A stretch of DNA of 44,293 nucleotides, taken from positions 1 to 44,293 of the forward strand of contig JARGNP010000017.1 of NCBI GenBank assembly GCA_029210265.1. The letters run 5' to 3'. Below, piece by piece: positions 34,812-44,252 of this stretch (position 1 is the stretch's first letter; the number at the start of each line of letters is the position of its first letter). The stretch is from Legionellaceae bacterium (GTDB lineage: Bacteria > Pseudomonadota > Gammaproteobacteria > Legionellales > Legionellaceae). Both the position numbers and the translations under genes were made by a program. Under the pieces are notes generated by a model. The model was not told the origin of the DNA. It saw nothing but the letters and a program-made list of their open reading frames with translations, and made no database searches.

Positions 34812-36692
34812 TCAATGCTTCACAACATGAGCTTGTTCTAATAAATTGCTGGTATATAAATCATAATCAACCGTCCCGTAGTTTGCGGCAAGTTGCTGTG
34901 AAATACTTTGTTTTTGCTCATTATCCAGCATACTCAATGTGCCATGGTTAACTTCGTTCAGCTCAACCACAACATAACCTGCATGATTTGATAAAACCTG
35001 TCCTCCACGGCTTCCAGCACGCGAAATAGTAAACGCTAAATCATTGATTTCTGCTGGCGCTATACTTGAGTCACGTGTGGCTTGCGTAGCAATATTCCAT
35101 ATTAAATGATGCTTTAACAACATGGCTTCATCCATAAATGCGCCTTGCTTATTGCTTTGTAGCGAGTGGCCTAACGCCTCAGCACGTGCTTGCGCTTTAT
35201 TATGCATCAAAATTTCTTTAATTTGCGATTGAACTTCTGATAACGCTTTTTTTCGCTCAGCAATATGTTTTTTAACACGCACGACCACAATACGATCATC
35301 ATCGAGTTGAATTGGCGCGCTATTATTACCTAATACTAAAACATCGTGACTAAATGCAGCTTTAAGTATGCGTGGCGAGCTTGTCATAAGCTCTTTACCG
35401 CCATCATGTGAAAACGGTACTGTTTTCTCAATAGGGAGCTTTAAGGCCTCTGCAACAGGCGTGAGTGAATCGGGCATTTGATAGCTGTTATCTGAAAGCT
35501 CTTCTTGTAGACGTGCATAATCAGCTTGGGCCCGCTCAGCTAACCAATGTTCACGTACCGTAGCATGAACGGCATCAAATGTTTTAACTTGAGCCGGCAC
35601 ATACGCTTGTAATTGAAACAGTTCATAGCCCGCTTCGGTTTTTAACGGTGGCAACAACTGCCCAACCGTTGTGAGCTGGAGCAAATCAGCATCAAGTGGA
35701 GATTTTCCGGCAACAATCCAGGGCAAAACACCTGCTTTTATATTTTTTTGCTTGGTATCGAGAATATGCTTGCTCTCGGCCACAAATGTATCCGGAGCAG
35801 CATTGACTTGATGATACAGCGCATCTACACGTGTTTTTATGGCTTGAAGATTTGCATCAGACACATCGGTAGGTATTTCAAACAAAATATGGCGTACTTG
35901 CCATTTAGCAGGCGCCATGTAACTTGCTTGATTGTTCTCGTAATACGTTTTTAGTTCGGTTTCTGAAGGATTTAGCTTAGCACGAACAGCGGCCATAGAA
36001 AGCGTAACAAACTCAAGGCTTACTTGCTCCGGCGCAATAAAGTCATCCGTATGACTGGCATAATATGCTTTCACTTCATTGTTTGAGACACTCACGTCTT
36101 TTAAAAAAGTACTGGTAGGGATCTGAAGATAACGATAATCACGTGTCTGACCATATAACTTAACAAAATTTTCAACTTCATTGGGTAAAGCAAACGCCGT
36201 ACCAAGAAAAGCAAAATGCTGCTGATTTAATAACATCCCACGATAGATTTCTTGTTGAAAAGATTGAGGTGTGAACAAGGCTGCACTTAATACTTGCTCA
36301 TAACGCTCTGGAGAAAATTGCCCGTCTTGTTGAAGCTGAGGAACTTGAAGGATGGATGCTTTAACCTGTTCATCATTGAGAAAAAATCCATAGTGAAGCG
36401 CCGCATTCATATTAATTTTTGATGCAATCATTTTGTCTAAAATTTGTTCTTTTAATTGCTTTTCAGTACCTGTTGTTTTGGCCGACATATCGAGCTCATG
36501 ACGCACGCGACGGTACCGAAGTTCAAGGGCTTGTTTAGAAATAGGTTTTCCATTGACTTCTGCTTCAACCAATGAGGTGTGGCGCGCTTGAATGTAAGAG
36601 TCGATGCCGAACAATGCAAACGTCAACGCAATAACGCTCACAACTACCCAGGCCACAACGCCTTGAATTCGCTCATTTAATTTTTGCAACAT
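34812..36692 (-). CDS. ppiD: Periplasmic folding chaperone PpiD
   Basis: PpiD is an inner-membrane-anchored periplasmic chaperone of the SurA/parvulin family near the Sec translocon. The 626-residue protein starts with a short cytosolic stretch and a transmembrane helix (about residues 12-33, VVAWVVVSVIALTFALFGID), then the SurA-like N-terminal domain (VNGKPISKQALELRYRR, LDKMIASKINMNAALHYGF), a parvulin-like domain (WQVRHILFEIP region, about 265-360) and a C-terminal domain. Length is normal for the family. As in E. coli PpiD, isomerase activity may be weak or absent. It sits after hupB and two tRNAs. A terminator lies only 25 bp before its start, so read-through or an unseen promoter is needed. 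Confidence 0.93.
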   Translation of the reverse strand: MLQKLNERIQGVVAWVVVSVIALTFALFGIDSYIQARHTSLVEAEVNGKPISKQALELRYRRVRHELDMSAKTTGTEKQLKEQILDKMIASKINMNAALHYGFFLNDEQVKASILQVPQLQQDGQFSPERYEQVLSAALFTPQSFQQEIYRGMLLNQQHFAFLGTAFALPNEVENFVKLYGQTRDYRYLQIPTSTFLKDVSVSNNEVKAYYASHTDDFIAPEQVSLEFVTLSMAAVRAKLNPSETELKTYYENNQASYMAPAKWQVRHILFEIPTDVSDANLQAIKTRVDALYHQVNAAPDTFVAESKHILDTKQKNIKAGVLPWIVAGKSPLDADLLQLTTVGQLLPPLKTEAGYELFQLQAYVPAQVKTFDAVHATVREHWLAERAQADYARLQEELSDNSYQMPDSLTPVAEALKLPIEKTVPFSHDGGKELMTSSPRILKAAFSHDVLVLGNNSAPIQLDDDRIVVVRVKKHIAERKKALSEVQSQIKEILMHNKAQARAEALGHSLQSNKQGAFMDEAMLLKHHLIWNIATQATRDSSIAPAEINDLAFTISRAGSRGGQVLSNHAGYVVVELNEVNHGTLSMLDNEQKQSISQQLAANYGTVDYDLYTSNLLEQAHVVKH

Positions 36693-36708
36693 GTCTGGAT
36701 ATCCATAT

Positions 36709-36734
36709 TAAAAAAAACGCGCCCTGAGGCGCGT
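36709..36734 (-). terminator. Terminator after tRNA-Asp
   Basis: A 7-bp perfect stem (ACGCGCC/GGCGCGT, 36717-36734) with a CTGA loop is followed on the minus strand by a run of T (A-tract 36709-36716). It ends the hupB-tRNA-Val-tRNA-Asp transcript 10 bp beyond tRNA-Asp and just before ppiD. Confidence 0.85.
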
Positions 36735-36743
36735 AAATAATGT

Positions 36744-36820
36744 TGGCGGAGTGGACGGGATTCGAACCCGCGACCCCCGGCGTGACAGGCCGGTATTCTA
36801 ACCAACTGAACTACCACTCC
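36744..36820 (-). tRNA. tRNA-Asp (anticodon GTC)
   Basis: The sequence closely follows E. coli tRNA-Asp. Acceptor GGAGTGG, anticodon loop CTGTCAC (GTC), discriminator G and CCA are all encoded. It lies 6 bp after tRNA-Val. Confidence 0.97.
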
Positions 36821-36826
36821 ATTTCG

Positions 36827-36902
36827 TGGTGGGTGCTACAGGGATCGAACCTGTGACCCTCGCCTTGTAAGGGCGATGCTCTCCCAGCTGAGCTAAGCAC
36901 CC
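36827..36902 (-). tRNA. tRNA-Val (anticodon TAC)
   Basis: Acceptor GGGTGCT pairs with AGCACCC. The anticodon loop CTTACAA gives TAC, and CCA is encoded. It starts 9 bp after the hupB stop. Confidence 0.97.
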
Positions 36903-36911
36903 GAAAACTGT

Positions 36912-37187
36912 TTAAACGTTAACGGCTTCTTTCAGTAACTTCCCGACTTTGAACTTGGCTACTCGGGCAGCTCTGATTTGTATTTCTTTTCCTGTTCGTG
37001 GATCACGACCCGTACGTGCAGCTCGGTCACCCGTTGAAAAAGATCCGAACCCAGTTAATACAACTTGGTCGCCATTTTTTAAGGCACCAGTTACTGTGTT
37101 CATAAACGACTCGAGTATTCGTGCTGCGTCAGCTTTTGTTAACCCAGAGTCTTGGGACATTGCTTCAACTAATTCACTCTTATTCAT
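36912..37187 (-). CDS. hupB: DNA-binding protein HU-beta
   Basis: HU is the abundant histone-like protein that bends and compacts the nucleoid. The 91-residue protein begins MNKSELVEAMSQDSGLTKADA and holds the dimer core and the DNA-binding arm: LTGFGSFSTGDRAARTGRDP with the family motif GRNP replaced by GRDP, then TGKEIQIRAARVAKFKVGKLLK. The second of two consecutive ATGs (37187) has AGAGGA 6 nt upstream and is preferred. The gene lies between lon and tRNA-Val, the standard gammaproteobacterial place. An excellent sigma-70 promoter lies 44-72 nt upstream, so it is strongly expressed independently of lon. Confidence 0.97.
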   Translation of the reverse strand: MNKSELVEAMSQDSGLTKADAARILESFMNTVTGALKNGDQVVLTGFGSFSTGDRAARTGRDPRTGKEIQIRAARVAKFKVGKLLKEAVNV

Positions 37188-37230
37188 CATCTTTCCTCTT
37201 CAGTTATGCTTCCCTTTAACCTCAAGTGAA

Positions 37231-37259
37231 TTATTACCAATCCACTGCTGCCTCGTCAA
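37231..37259 (-). promoter_or_regulatory. Strong sigma-70 promoter of hupB
   Basis: On the minus strand TTGACG (five of six), a 17-nt spacer and TAATAA(T) give a start about 37 nt before the hupB ATG. This is the clearest promoter in the right-hand half and fits the high expression of HU. The rest of the 190-bp lon-hupB gap has AT-rich sequence only. Confidence 0.75.
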
Positions 37260-37379
37260 GCATTTTCTTCTTCGAAGCCCGCCAGTCCTAAGCGACGACG
37301 AAAATATACCCCTTTCCTTAGCCGTTGTAAATATCTTTTTTCATTTTTTTAGTCTTTTTTTTATTCATGGTGCTTTTTT

Positions 37380-39860
37380 TTACTTTTTAACAGATTTTAA
37401 TACCTCAAAAGGGTCTGATTGCAGGGCAAACTTCAAAACTTGCTCAATTGTCTTCACCGGTTGGACATCTAATTTATTTAAAATTTTCTCTGGAATCTCA
37501 ATTAAATCTTTTTTATTATCCCAAGGAATCAAGACTCGCTTAATTCCTCCGCGATGCGCCGCTAATAATTTTTCTTTTAAACCACCAATAGGAAGCACTT
37601 GTCCTCGAAGTGTAATTTCCCCTGTCATCGCAACATCTGCACGAACAGGTATTTTTGTTAACACTGAAACCAAGGCCGTGCACATCGCAACCCCTGCACT
37701 AGGACCATCTTTAGGTGTTGCACCTTCCGGCACATGCACATGGAAATCATTTTCATCATAAAACGTTTCTGATATCTGCAGAGCTTTTGCATGACTACGT
37801 ACAACCGTCATTGCAGCATGAATCGATTCCTGCATCACATCACCTAGCTGGCCCGTATGCATCGCCTTACCTTTACCAGGCATCATTGTTGCCTCAATGG
37901 TAAGTAACTCGCCTCCCACGCTCGTCCAAGCAAGCCCCGTGACCTGCCCTACCTGATCGTGCGACTCTGCAAGCCCATAGCGATATTTTTTCACACCTAA
38001 ATATTGCTCAACCTTCTTCGGCGTTAGTTTAATATTTTTTACGCGTTTATTTCCCAATATTTCTTTAACAACTTTACGGCATATACTCGAAATTTCTCGC
38101 TCAAGATTTCGAACGCCCGCCTCACGCGTGTAATAATGAATAATTTCTCGAACAGACTCTGGTGTGAACTCTAATTCTTCTGGCTTTAATCCATTCACAA
38201 TTAATTGCTTTTTAATTAAATAATATTCAGCAATATGAACTTTTTCTTCGTCGGTATAACCCGGAAGCCGAATAACTTCCATACGATCGAGCAAAGGCGC
38301 GGGAATTTCCAAAGCATTTGCTGTTGCAATAAACATGACATCACTTAAATCATAACTAACTTCAAGATAATGATCGGTAAATGCATTATTTTGCTCAGGG
38401 TCAAGCACCTCAAGCAAAGCTGAAGCTGGGTCGCCTCGAAAATCCATCGCCATTTTGTCGACTTCATCAAGCATGATCAGTGGATTTTTTACACCGGCTT
38501 TAGATAATTTTTGAATAATACGGCCGGGCATCGAGCCTATATATGTTCGGCGATGTCCGCGAATCTCTGCTTCATCACGCACACCACCTAAAGCGATACG
38601 AATAAACGTACGTCCGGTAGCATTTGCAATGGATTGTCCTAACGATGTTTTACCAACACCCGGTGGACCAACCAGACATAAAATAGGACCTTTTAATTGT
38701 TTAACTCGTTTTTGTACAGCCAGATATTCCAAAATACGTTCTTTTACTTTTTCAAGACCGTAATGATCTTGATCAAGTAGCGCTTCAGCTTTATTTAAAT
38801 CAAACTGAATGCGATTTCTTTTTTTCCAAGGAACCGTCAGCATCCAATCCAAATATGTCCGAATCACCGTAGCTTCAGCGGACATCGCTGGCATCAGCTT
38901 TAATTTTTTAAACTCCGCATCCGCTTTTTCCTTCGCTTCTTTGGGCATGCCGGCTTGCTCAATCGCTTTTTCTAACTGATCAAGCTCACTACCTTCATCG
39001 CCTAAATCACCTAACTCTTTGTGAATAGCTTTAATCTGCTCGTTTAAATAATACTCTCGCTGACTTTTTTCCATTTGCCGCTTAACACGGTTACGAACAC
39101 GTTTTTCGACTTGTAATAGATCAATCTCAGTTTCAATCAGTGCCATCAAACGATCAAGGCGCGTCCCAACATCCAGTGTTTCAAGTAGAATTTGCTTGTC
39201 TTCTAGTTTCAGCGTTAAATGCGCAGCTATGGTATCCGCTAAACGCCCTGGCTCTTCAATACTTGCAAGCGAACCTAAAACTTCCGGGGGAATTTTTCGA
39301 TTAAGCTTAATATACTGCTCAAACTGCGACATGATTGATCGCATCATAATCTCAAGCTCAGGCTGTTTAAACGCTTTAGAGCATTCATCAACGGCTTCAC
39401 AGTTCACCGCCATAAAATCACTTTTTTCAGCGGCAGGAGCTTCTACTTCAATACCCGTATGCGCAGTTTTAATCGAATCAAGTAGATAATCATTCGCGGT
39501 TGCACGCGTCTCGCCTTCAACGAGGACTTTGACAGTTCCATCAGGTAATTTTAATAATTGCAATAAACTTGATATGGTACCAAGCGGATATAAATTATCC
39601 AGTTCAGGTTCATCATCTGCTGATTTTTTTTGTGCAACTAAAAATATACGTTTATCATCCATCATCGCGGCTTCAAGGGCTCGAATTGAGCGCTCGCGAC
39701 CCACAAAGAGTGGTATCACCATCCCTGGATAAATAACAACATCTCTAAGTGGCAAGACCGGTAAACTTACCGGTCCTGTTATATCCGCTGGGCTCAAGGC
39801 TTGTTTACTTGGCTCAGCTGCATGGTGCTCTGCTTCCTTAGCTTCATGTTCTTTCGACAT
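37380..39860 (-). CDS. lon: ATP-dependent protease Lon
   Basis: Lon degrades misfolded and short-lived regulatory proteins in the cytosol. The 826-residue protein has the LON substrate-binding domain at the N-terminus (VLPLRDVVIYPGMVIPLFVGRERS), a long coiled helical region, the AAA+ module with Walker A GPPGVGKT (398-405) and Walker B LIMLDEVDKM, and the Ser-Lys protease domain with the nucleophile in KDGPSAGV (S721) and the downstream Lys in GGLKEKLLAA. The N-terminus has about 30 extra residues rich in His, Glu and Ala (KEHEAKEAEHHAAEPS). It lies 12 bp after clpX, closer than in E. coli, so probably shares its transcript. No heat-shock promoter is visible in the short gap. Confidence 0.98.
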   Translation of the reverse strand: MSKEHEAKEAEHHAAEPSKQALSPADITGPVSLPVLPLRDVVIYPGMVIPLFVGRERSIRALEAAMMDDKRIFLVAQKKSADDEPELDNLYPLGTISSLLQLLKLPDGTVKVLVEGETRATANDYLLDSIKTAHTGIEVEAPAAEKSDFMAVNCEAVDECSKAFKQPELEIMMRSIMSQFEQYIKLNRKIPPEVLGSLASIEEPGRLADTIAAHLTLKLEDKQILLETLDVGTRLDRLMALIETEIDLLQVEKRVRNRVKRQMEKSQREYYLNEQIKAIHKELGDLGDEGSELDQLEKAIEQAGMPKEAKEKADAEFKKLKLMPAMSAEATVIRTYLDWMLTVPWKKRNRIQFDLNKAEALLDQDHYGLEKVKERILEYLAVQKRVKQLKGPILCLVGPPGVGKTSLGQSIANATGRTFIRIALGGVRDEAEIRGHRRTYIGSMPGRIIQKLSKAGVKNPLIMLDEVDKMAMDFRGDPASALLEVLDPEQNNAFTDHYLEVSYDLSDVMFIATANALEIPAPLLDRMEVIRLPGYTDEEKVHIAEYYLIKKQLIVNGLKPEELEFTPESVREIIHYYTREAGVRNLEREISSICRKVVKEILGNKRVKNIKLTPKKVEQYLGVKKYRYGLAESHDQVGQVTGLAWTSVGGELLTIEATMMPGKGKAMHTGQLGDVMQESIHAAMTVVRSHAKALQISETFYDENDFHVHVPEGATPKDGPSAGVAMCTALVSVLTKIPVRADVAMTGEITLRGQVLPIGGLKEKLLAAHRGGIKRVLIPWDNKKDLIEIPEKILNKLDVQPVKTIEQVLKFALQSDPFEVLKSVKK

Positions 39861-39872
39861 CGTTTATGTCCT

Positions 39873-41150
39873 TTATGTTGCACCACCGGCTACGGCCGCC
39901 TGCTCAACTTCTTCATTACCGTAAATCAGCACAGGTGCTTGATTTTCCGTTACCGTTTTTTTGTTCACAACAACCGTTGTCACGTTATCCGTCGACGGCA
40001 AGTCATACATCGTATCAAGAAGTATGGTTTCAATAATTGAACGCAGACCTCGCGCACCAATTTTACGTTCAAGTGCTTTTTTAGCAATCGCGTGTAATGC
40101 TTTATCTCGAAACTCAAGTGCAGAGCCTTCCATTTTAAACAACGCCTGAAACTGCTTAACCAATGCATTTTTAGGTTGTGTTAAAATCTCGACCAGTGCA
40201 TCTTCATTCAATTCATGCAATGTCGCAACGACGGGAAGTCGACCTACAAACTCAGGAATAAGACCGTATTTAACCAAATCTTCAGACTGAAGTCCTTCGA
40301 GCGCTTTCTCAGGTTTTTCAACCACTTTCTTGTTTTTAAGCGCTGCTGAGAAACCTATACCCGATTGGTCACTACGATTTTGAATCACCTTATCCAGATC
40401 AGCAAAGGCTCCACCGCATATAAATAAAATATTAGATGTATCCACTTGCAAAAATTCTTGCTGAGGATGTTTCCGCCCTCCCTGAGGAGGAATAGAAGCC
40501 GTTGTGCCTTCAATCAACTTAAGCAATGCTTGCTGAACACCTTCACCCGAAACATCGCGTGTTATCGATGGGTTATCTGATTTACGAGAGATTTTGTCAA
40601 TCTCATCGATATAAACAATTCCACGCTGGGCTTTTTCAACATCATAATCACATTTCTGAAGCAATTTTTGGATGATATTCTCAACATCTTCACCCACATA
40701 ACCGGCTTCAGTCAACGTCGTTGCATCCGCCATAGTAAAAGGCACATTAAGCAAGCGCGCAAGCGTTTGAGCAAGCAATGTTTTACCGCACCCTGTTGGG
40801 CCGATTAAAAGCACATTACTTTTACCAAGCTCAACCGACTCTTTTGCTTGATTTTGCATGCGCTTATAATGATTATAAACAGCCACAGATAACACTTTTT
40901 TAGCATGCGGCTGAGAAATCACATATTCATCTAAAAAATCAGAAATTTCTTTAGGTGTTGGAAGCGATGTTTCTTGAACTTCTTCCGTTTGTTTTTGTTC
41001 TTCTTTCATGATGTCGTTGCATAAATCTACGCACTCATCACACACAAAAACAGAAGGACCAGCAATCAGCTTCTTAACGTCATGTTGGCTTTTTCCACAA
41101 AATGAGCAATACAGCACTTTGTTTTCTTCACCACTTTCTGACTTGCTCAT
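39873..41150 (-). CDS. clpX: ClpXP unfoldase subunit ClpX
   Basis: ClpX is the AAA+ unfoldase that recognises tagged proteins (for example SsrA) and feeds them to ClpP. The 425-residue protein begins with the zinc-binding domain ([17 protein letters not shown], then CDECVDLC), followed by Walker A GPTGCGKT, Walker [11 protein letters not shown], the [24 protein letters not shown] block and sensor II, with GFSA-type and IGF-type loops for ClpP docking (DQSGIGFSA). It comes 16 bp after clpP and 12 bp before lon. All motifs are intact and the length is normal. Confidence 0.98.
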   Translation of the reverse strand: MSKSESGEENKVLYCSFCGKSQHDVKKLIAGPSVFVCDECVDLCNDIMKEEQKQTEEVQETSLPTPKEISDFLDEYVISQPHAKKVLSVAVYNHYKRMQNQAKESVELGKSNVLLIGPTGCGKTLLAQTLARLLNVPFTMADATTLTEAGYVGEDVENIIQKLLQKCDYDVEKAQRGIVYIDEIDKISRKSDNPSITRDVSGEGVQQALLKLIEGTTASIPPQGGRKHPQQEFLQVDTSNILFICGGAFADLDKVIQNRSDQSGIGFSAALKNKKVVEKPEKALEGLQSEDLVKYGLIPEFVGRLPVVATLHELNEDALVEILTQPKNALVKQFQALFKMEGSALEFRDKALHAIAKKALERKIGARGLRSIIETILLDTMYDLPSTDNVTTVVVNKKTVTENQAPVLIYGNEEVEQAAVAGGAT

Positions 41151-41166
41151 TTCTTACTCTCCAACG

Positions 41167-41808
41167 TTACTTACCTTCGGTCAACGCTTCACGGCTCTGA
41201 AGCACGGAATCAATAAGACCATATTCTAATGCTTGCTCAGGGCTCATGAAGTTATCACGCTCTGTGTCACGCATAATTTCTTCAGGCGTTTTATTCGCAT
41301 GCTGCCCCATAATTCGATTCAATTGCGCACGCACCGCTAACGTTTCACGAGCATGAATTTCAATGTCCGTTGCTTGTCCACGGTAACCGCCTAAGGGTTG
41401 ATGGATCATCACGCGCGAATTTGGCAAGCAATGACGCTTGCCACTAGCTCCAGCACACAGGAGAAGTGCAGCTGCACTTGCAGCTTGTCCAATACATAAC
41501 GTACTGACATCAGGTTTGATAAATTGCATGGTGTCATAAATTGCAAGACCTGCGGTCACTACCCCACCCGGCGAATTGATATAAATGGAGATATCTTTTT
41601 CTGGATTTTCTGACTCCAGAAAAAGTAACTGTGCCACCACCAAATTCGCCATGTGGTCTTCCACTTCCCCTAAAAGAAAGATAATACGCTCTTTCAACAG
41701 TCGTGAATAAATATCGTACGAACGCTCACCTCGAGAAGTTTGCTCGACAACCATGGGCACAAGCCCGCTAGCATTTCGAATCACCTCTTGCCCGTGTGCT
41801 TTTATCAT
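41167..41808 (-). CDS. clpP: ClpP protease subunit
   Basis: ClpP forms the barrel peptidase of ClpXP and ClpAP. The 213-residue protein carries the catalytic Ser in [11 protein letters not shown] (S111), the His in [20 protein letters not shown] and the Asp in [18 protein letters not shown]. The residue after the Ser is Ala where many orthologues have Met, a mild variant. An N-terminal propeptide of about 14 residues precedes [22 protein letters not shown]. The start overlaps the tig stop by 4 bp. Together with ClpX and Lon, it makes this a compact proteolysis block. Confidence 0.98.
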   Translation of the reverse strand: MIKAHGQEVIRNASGLVPMVVEQTSRGERSYDIYSRLLKERIIFLLGEVEDHMANLVVAQLLFLESENPEKDISIYINSPGGVVTAGLAIYDTMQFIKPDVSTLCIGQAASAAALLLCAGASGKRHCLPNSRVMIHQPLGGYRGQATDIEIHARETLAVRAQLNRIMGQHANKTPEEIMRDTERDNFMSPEQALEYGLIDSVLQSREALTEGK

Positions 41809-43160
41809 GCAGACTCTCCTTTGTCATTCTGATTGTTTTCGTCGTTGGCTTTAGGTGGGTTCATAACCTCATCATAAGCCTGCGCTTTTGTTGTAATAAT
41901 TGCTTTTTCTGTTAATTTTTCAGCTGCTTTTTCTTCAATCACAAGCGCTTCAATTTCGGCCATGTGTTTTTGATCATTATGATACCATGCACGTACTTCA
42001 TCAGGATCATCATATGATTCAGCTGATTTATTAATCATGGCTTCCACACTCTCTTTATCAGCCGTGATTTCATTCTGCTTGACAAAATCCGAAAATAATA
42101 GCCCTAAATGAACACGGCGTGTCGCACGTTCTTCAAATAAATGACGTGGAAAATCAGGAATCTTCTCATCTTCTGTATGTTCATGGCCAAATACTTGGTG
42201 ATAAAATTCATGTCGTAAATGCTGAATTTCTTCGTCCATCAATGCTGTTGGCAAGTCAAATGGATTAATTTTTAAAAACGCATCAAACGTTGATTGGCGA
42301 TTAAGTTCATTCACGCGACGCTCTAAAGCACGCTCCATGTGTGAACGAATATCTTTTTTCAGGGCGTCGATGCCGCCATCTACAATATTAAACTTTTCAG
42401 CAAGTTCATCATCTAATGCAGGTAAAACACCTTCCATAATTTGATGAACGGTGACTTTAAAGCATAACGACTTGCCAGCAAACGCAACATCATGCCAATC
42501 AGCAGGGAAATCAACGGTATGCTCACTTTTCTCATCTTTTTTAGCACCGATTAAACTTTTTTCAAGCTCAGGCAAGACGGCACCGGCACCTAAAATAAGT
42601 TCAAAATCACGACCACGGCCTTGCTCACCGAGCTCTTGCTCACCTTCGAAAACATCAAAGTCAATCACAAGCTTATCGCCATCGGCTGCAGCACGTGTCA
42701 CGTCGTTCCATGTTTTATGCTGTTCACGCAATTTTTCAATGGTCGCATCAACATCAGCATCCGTTACTTCAGATGAAATAAATTCTAGTTGCGCTTCACC
42801 TAATTCTTTAATTTCGAATACAGGAAACACTTCAAAAAATGCGGAATAAGAAAAATCTTGGCCAATTTCAATAGGACCTGGCTCAATACGTGGCGCTGCT
42901 ACAGGAGCTAAATCATGCTCTTTCAATGCTTCATACAATGATGGTTGCAACATTTCACGAACCACTTCCAGACGTACATCGTCAGAATAACGTTGCTTAA
43001 CTAAATTCATGGGAGCTTTACCTGGACGGAAACCATCCATTTTTGCACGACCGGCCATAGATTTAAGACGCGAACTTACTTCTTCTTCAATTTTGGTTGT
43101 TGGTACAGAAACATTTACCTTGCGCTCTAAGCCTTCCAAGGTTTCAACAGAAACAGTCAT
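41805..43160 (-). CDS. tig: Trigger factor
   Basis: Trigger factor is the ribosome-bound chaperone that meets nascent chains at the exit tunnel. The 451-residue protein has the ribosome-binding signature [16 protein letters not shown], the central FKBP-type isomerase domain ([29 protein letters not shown]) and the helical C-terminal arm. It ends in an Asn/Asp/Glu-rich tail ([16 protein letters not shown]). The start is an ATG preceded by GGGGTGAG. A TATAAT lies 21-26 nt upstream (43181-43186), so it may have its own promoter besides read-through from the tRNA cluster. It overlaps clpP by 4 bp. Confidence 0.97.
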   Translation of the reverse strand: MTVSVETLEGLERKVNVSVPTTKIEEEVSSRLKSMAGRAKMDGFRPGKAPMNLVKQRYSDDVRLEVVREMLQPSLYEALKEHDLAPVAAPRIEPGPIEIGQDFSYSAFFEVFPVFEIKELGEAQLEFISSEVTDADVDATIEKLREQHKTWNDVTRAAADGDKLVIDFDVFEGEQELGEQGRGRDFELILGAGAVLPELEKSLIGAKKDEKSEHTVDFPADWHDVAFAGKSLCFKVTVHQIMEGVLPALDDELAEKFNIVDGGIDALKKDIRSHMERALERRVNELNRQSTFDAFLKINPFDLPTALMDEEIQHLRHEFYHQVFGHEHTEDEKIPDFPRHLFEERATRRVHLGLLFSDFVKQNEITADKESVEAMINKSAESYDDPDEVRAWYHNDQKHMAEIEALVIEEKAAEKLTEKAIITTKAQAYDEVMNPPKANDENNQNDKGESA

Positions 43161-43180
43161 TTACTCACCCCATTGGTGTT

Positions 43181-43186
43181 ATTATA
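43181..43186 (-). promoter_or_regulatory. -10 box upstream of tig
   Basis: A perfect TATAAT on the minus strand lies 20 nt before the tig ATG. No strong -35 is present at 17 nt (best ACTTAA). A promoter here would start tig-clpP-clpX-lon independently of the tRNA genes. Confidence 0.35.
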
Positions 43187-43216
43187 TTTTGACTCAAATT
43201 ATCTTAAGTATAAAAA

Positions 43217-43301
<85 letters not shown>

Positions 43302-43420
43302 AAGTAGATGTGAATTATCTGATATGAAGCCGGGCTTGTAAAGTAGAAAACCTCACAATATCCCATAAACTTTATGTATTTGATTTAAATTTCTAAAAAA
43401 ACTGCAGATATAATATAAAC

Positions 43421-43497
43421 TGGGGTGAACGATGGGGCTCGAACCCACGACCACCGGAATCACAATCCGGGGCTCTACCAACTGAGCTACGCCCACC
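43421..43497 (-). tRNA. tRNA-His (anticodon GTG)
   Basis: Anticodon loop TTGTGAT gives GTG. A G at position -1 (43497) opposite discriminator C is present, the histidine identity pair, and CCA is encoded. The acceptor has two G-T pairs. Confidence 0.96.
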
Positions 43498-43541
43498 ACG
43501 ACGTGTTTATTTTTTGTAACTGAACTATCCTACTTGACGTT

Positions 43542-43618
43542 TGGTACGCCCGACAGGACTCGAACCTGTTACCCTCGGCTTAGAAGGCCGATGCTCTATC
43601 CAGATGAGCTACGGGCGC
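43542..43618 (-). tRNA. tRNA-Arg (anticodon TCT)
   Basis: Acceptor GCGCCCG pairs with CGGGCGT. The anticodon loop CTTCTAA gives TCT, and CCA is encoded. It decodes AGA/AGG arginine codons and lies between tRNA-Pro and tRNA-His. Confidence 0.96.
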
Positions 43619-43628
43619 TCATTATATT

Positions 43629-43705
43629 TGGTCGGGGTGGAGAGATTCGAACTCCCGACATCCTGCTCCCAAAGCAGGCGCGCTACCAGGCTGCGCTACA
43701 CCCCG
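43629..43705 (-). tRNA. tRNA-Pro (anticodon TGG)
   Basis: Acceptor CGGGGTG, with C at position 1 and discriminator A. The anticodon loop TTTGGGA gives TGG, and CCA is encoded. It is first in the Pro-Arg-His-Leu cluster. Confidence 0.97.
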
Positions 43706-43735
43706 AAAAAACTATCACCAGGACAGAAGTCACGA

Positions 43736-43764
43736 ATGATACATAAGGCCTGAACCCAGGTCAA
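43736..43764 (-). promoter_or_regulatory. Sigma-70 promoter of the tRNA-Pro-Arg-His-Leu cluster
   Basis: On the minus strand TTGACC (five of six), a 17-nt spacer and TATCAT (five of six) give a start about 24 nt before tRNA-Pro. This likely drives the tRNAs and perhaps tig and the genes beyond. Confidence 0.7.
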
Positions 43765-43790
43765 CTAGTTTACGTTACTTTTTCATAATA

Positions 43791-44252
43791 TTACTCGAGC
43801 AATGCAAAACCACTCGTACCATCCCATGTTGATTCCGTTTGACTTGTACAACTCGTAATTAAACGCGTCGAAGTATCAATTTGACATGTTGCGACAGTAG
43901 TCCTGTCCGTTGTGAAATAAGCGATGGTTTCAGTATCGTTTAAAATAACATTTACACCGTCTAATATTTCGGGGACACTGGTCGCAATACAGTTATCTAA
44001 CAAACGATTATTAACATCACACGTCGTTACCGTATCAAGTCCTGCAATGTAGGCTTTAAGATTGTCGGATGTTAATGCAATACCACGGATACCGCCCGAA
44101 GCTAACTCGGTTGCCCCTGTATCTTGACAAGGATAACTCAGTACTCCTGTTTCAGTATCTACCTCACAAGAAAGCACAATATTCGGCGATCCAAAGTTAA
44201 CAAGATAAGCTAAATTGCCAGCTGTATTCAATCCTATACAGGGCAAACGCAT
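43791..44252 (-). CDS. Beta-propeller-type repeat protein, probably truncated
   Basis: The 153 residues contain three to four short repeats of the form hydrophobic-strand, C-x-V/I-D, T-G/R-x-L, C (for example VLSCEVDTETGVLSYPC and VATCQIDTSTRLITSC), as in lactonase/YVTN-like beta-propellers that are secreted or surface-exposed in many Legionellales. A complete propeller needs about 300 or more residues and a signal peptide, and neither is present. Upstream the same frame reads YAQQVMDGIF and then meets a TGA three codons before the ATG, so the gene may be a broken 3' end of a larger propeller gene extending beyond the window. No ribosome binding site precedes the ATG. The function is unknown. 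Confidence 0.55.
   Translation of the reverse strand: MRLPCIGLNTAGNLAYLVNFGSPNIVLSCEVDTETGVLSYPCQDTGATELASGGIRGIALTSDNLKAYIAGLDTVTTCDVNNRLLDNCIATSVPEILDGVNVILNDTETIAYFTTDRTTVATCQIDTSTRLITSCTSQTESTWDGTSGFALLE

Noticed and set aside
43534..43753. Plus-strand frames across the tRNA-Arg and tRNA-Pro genes (peptides like DRTRTC and GLEPVTLG)
   Set aside because: These are antisense tRNA translations often misannotated as proteins. The tRNAs explain the sequence completely.
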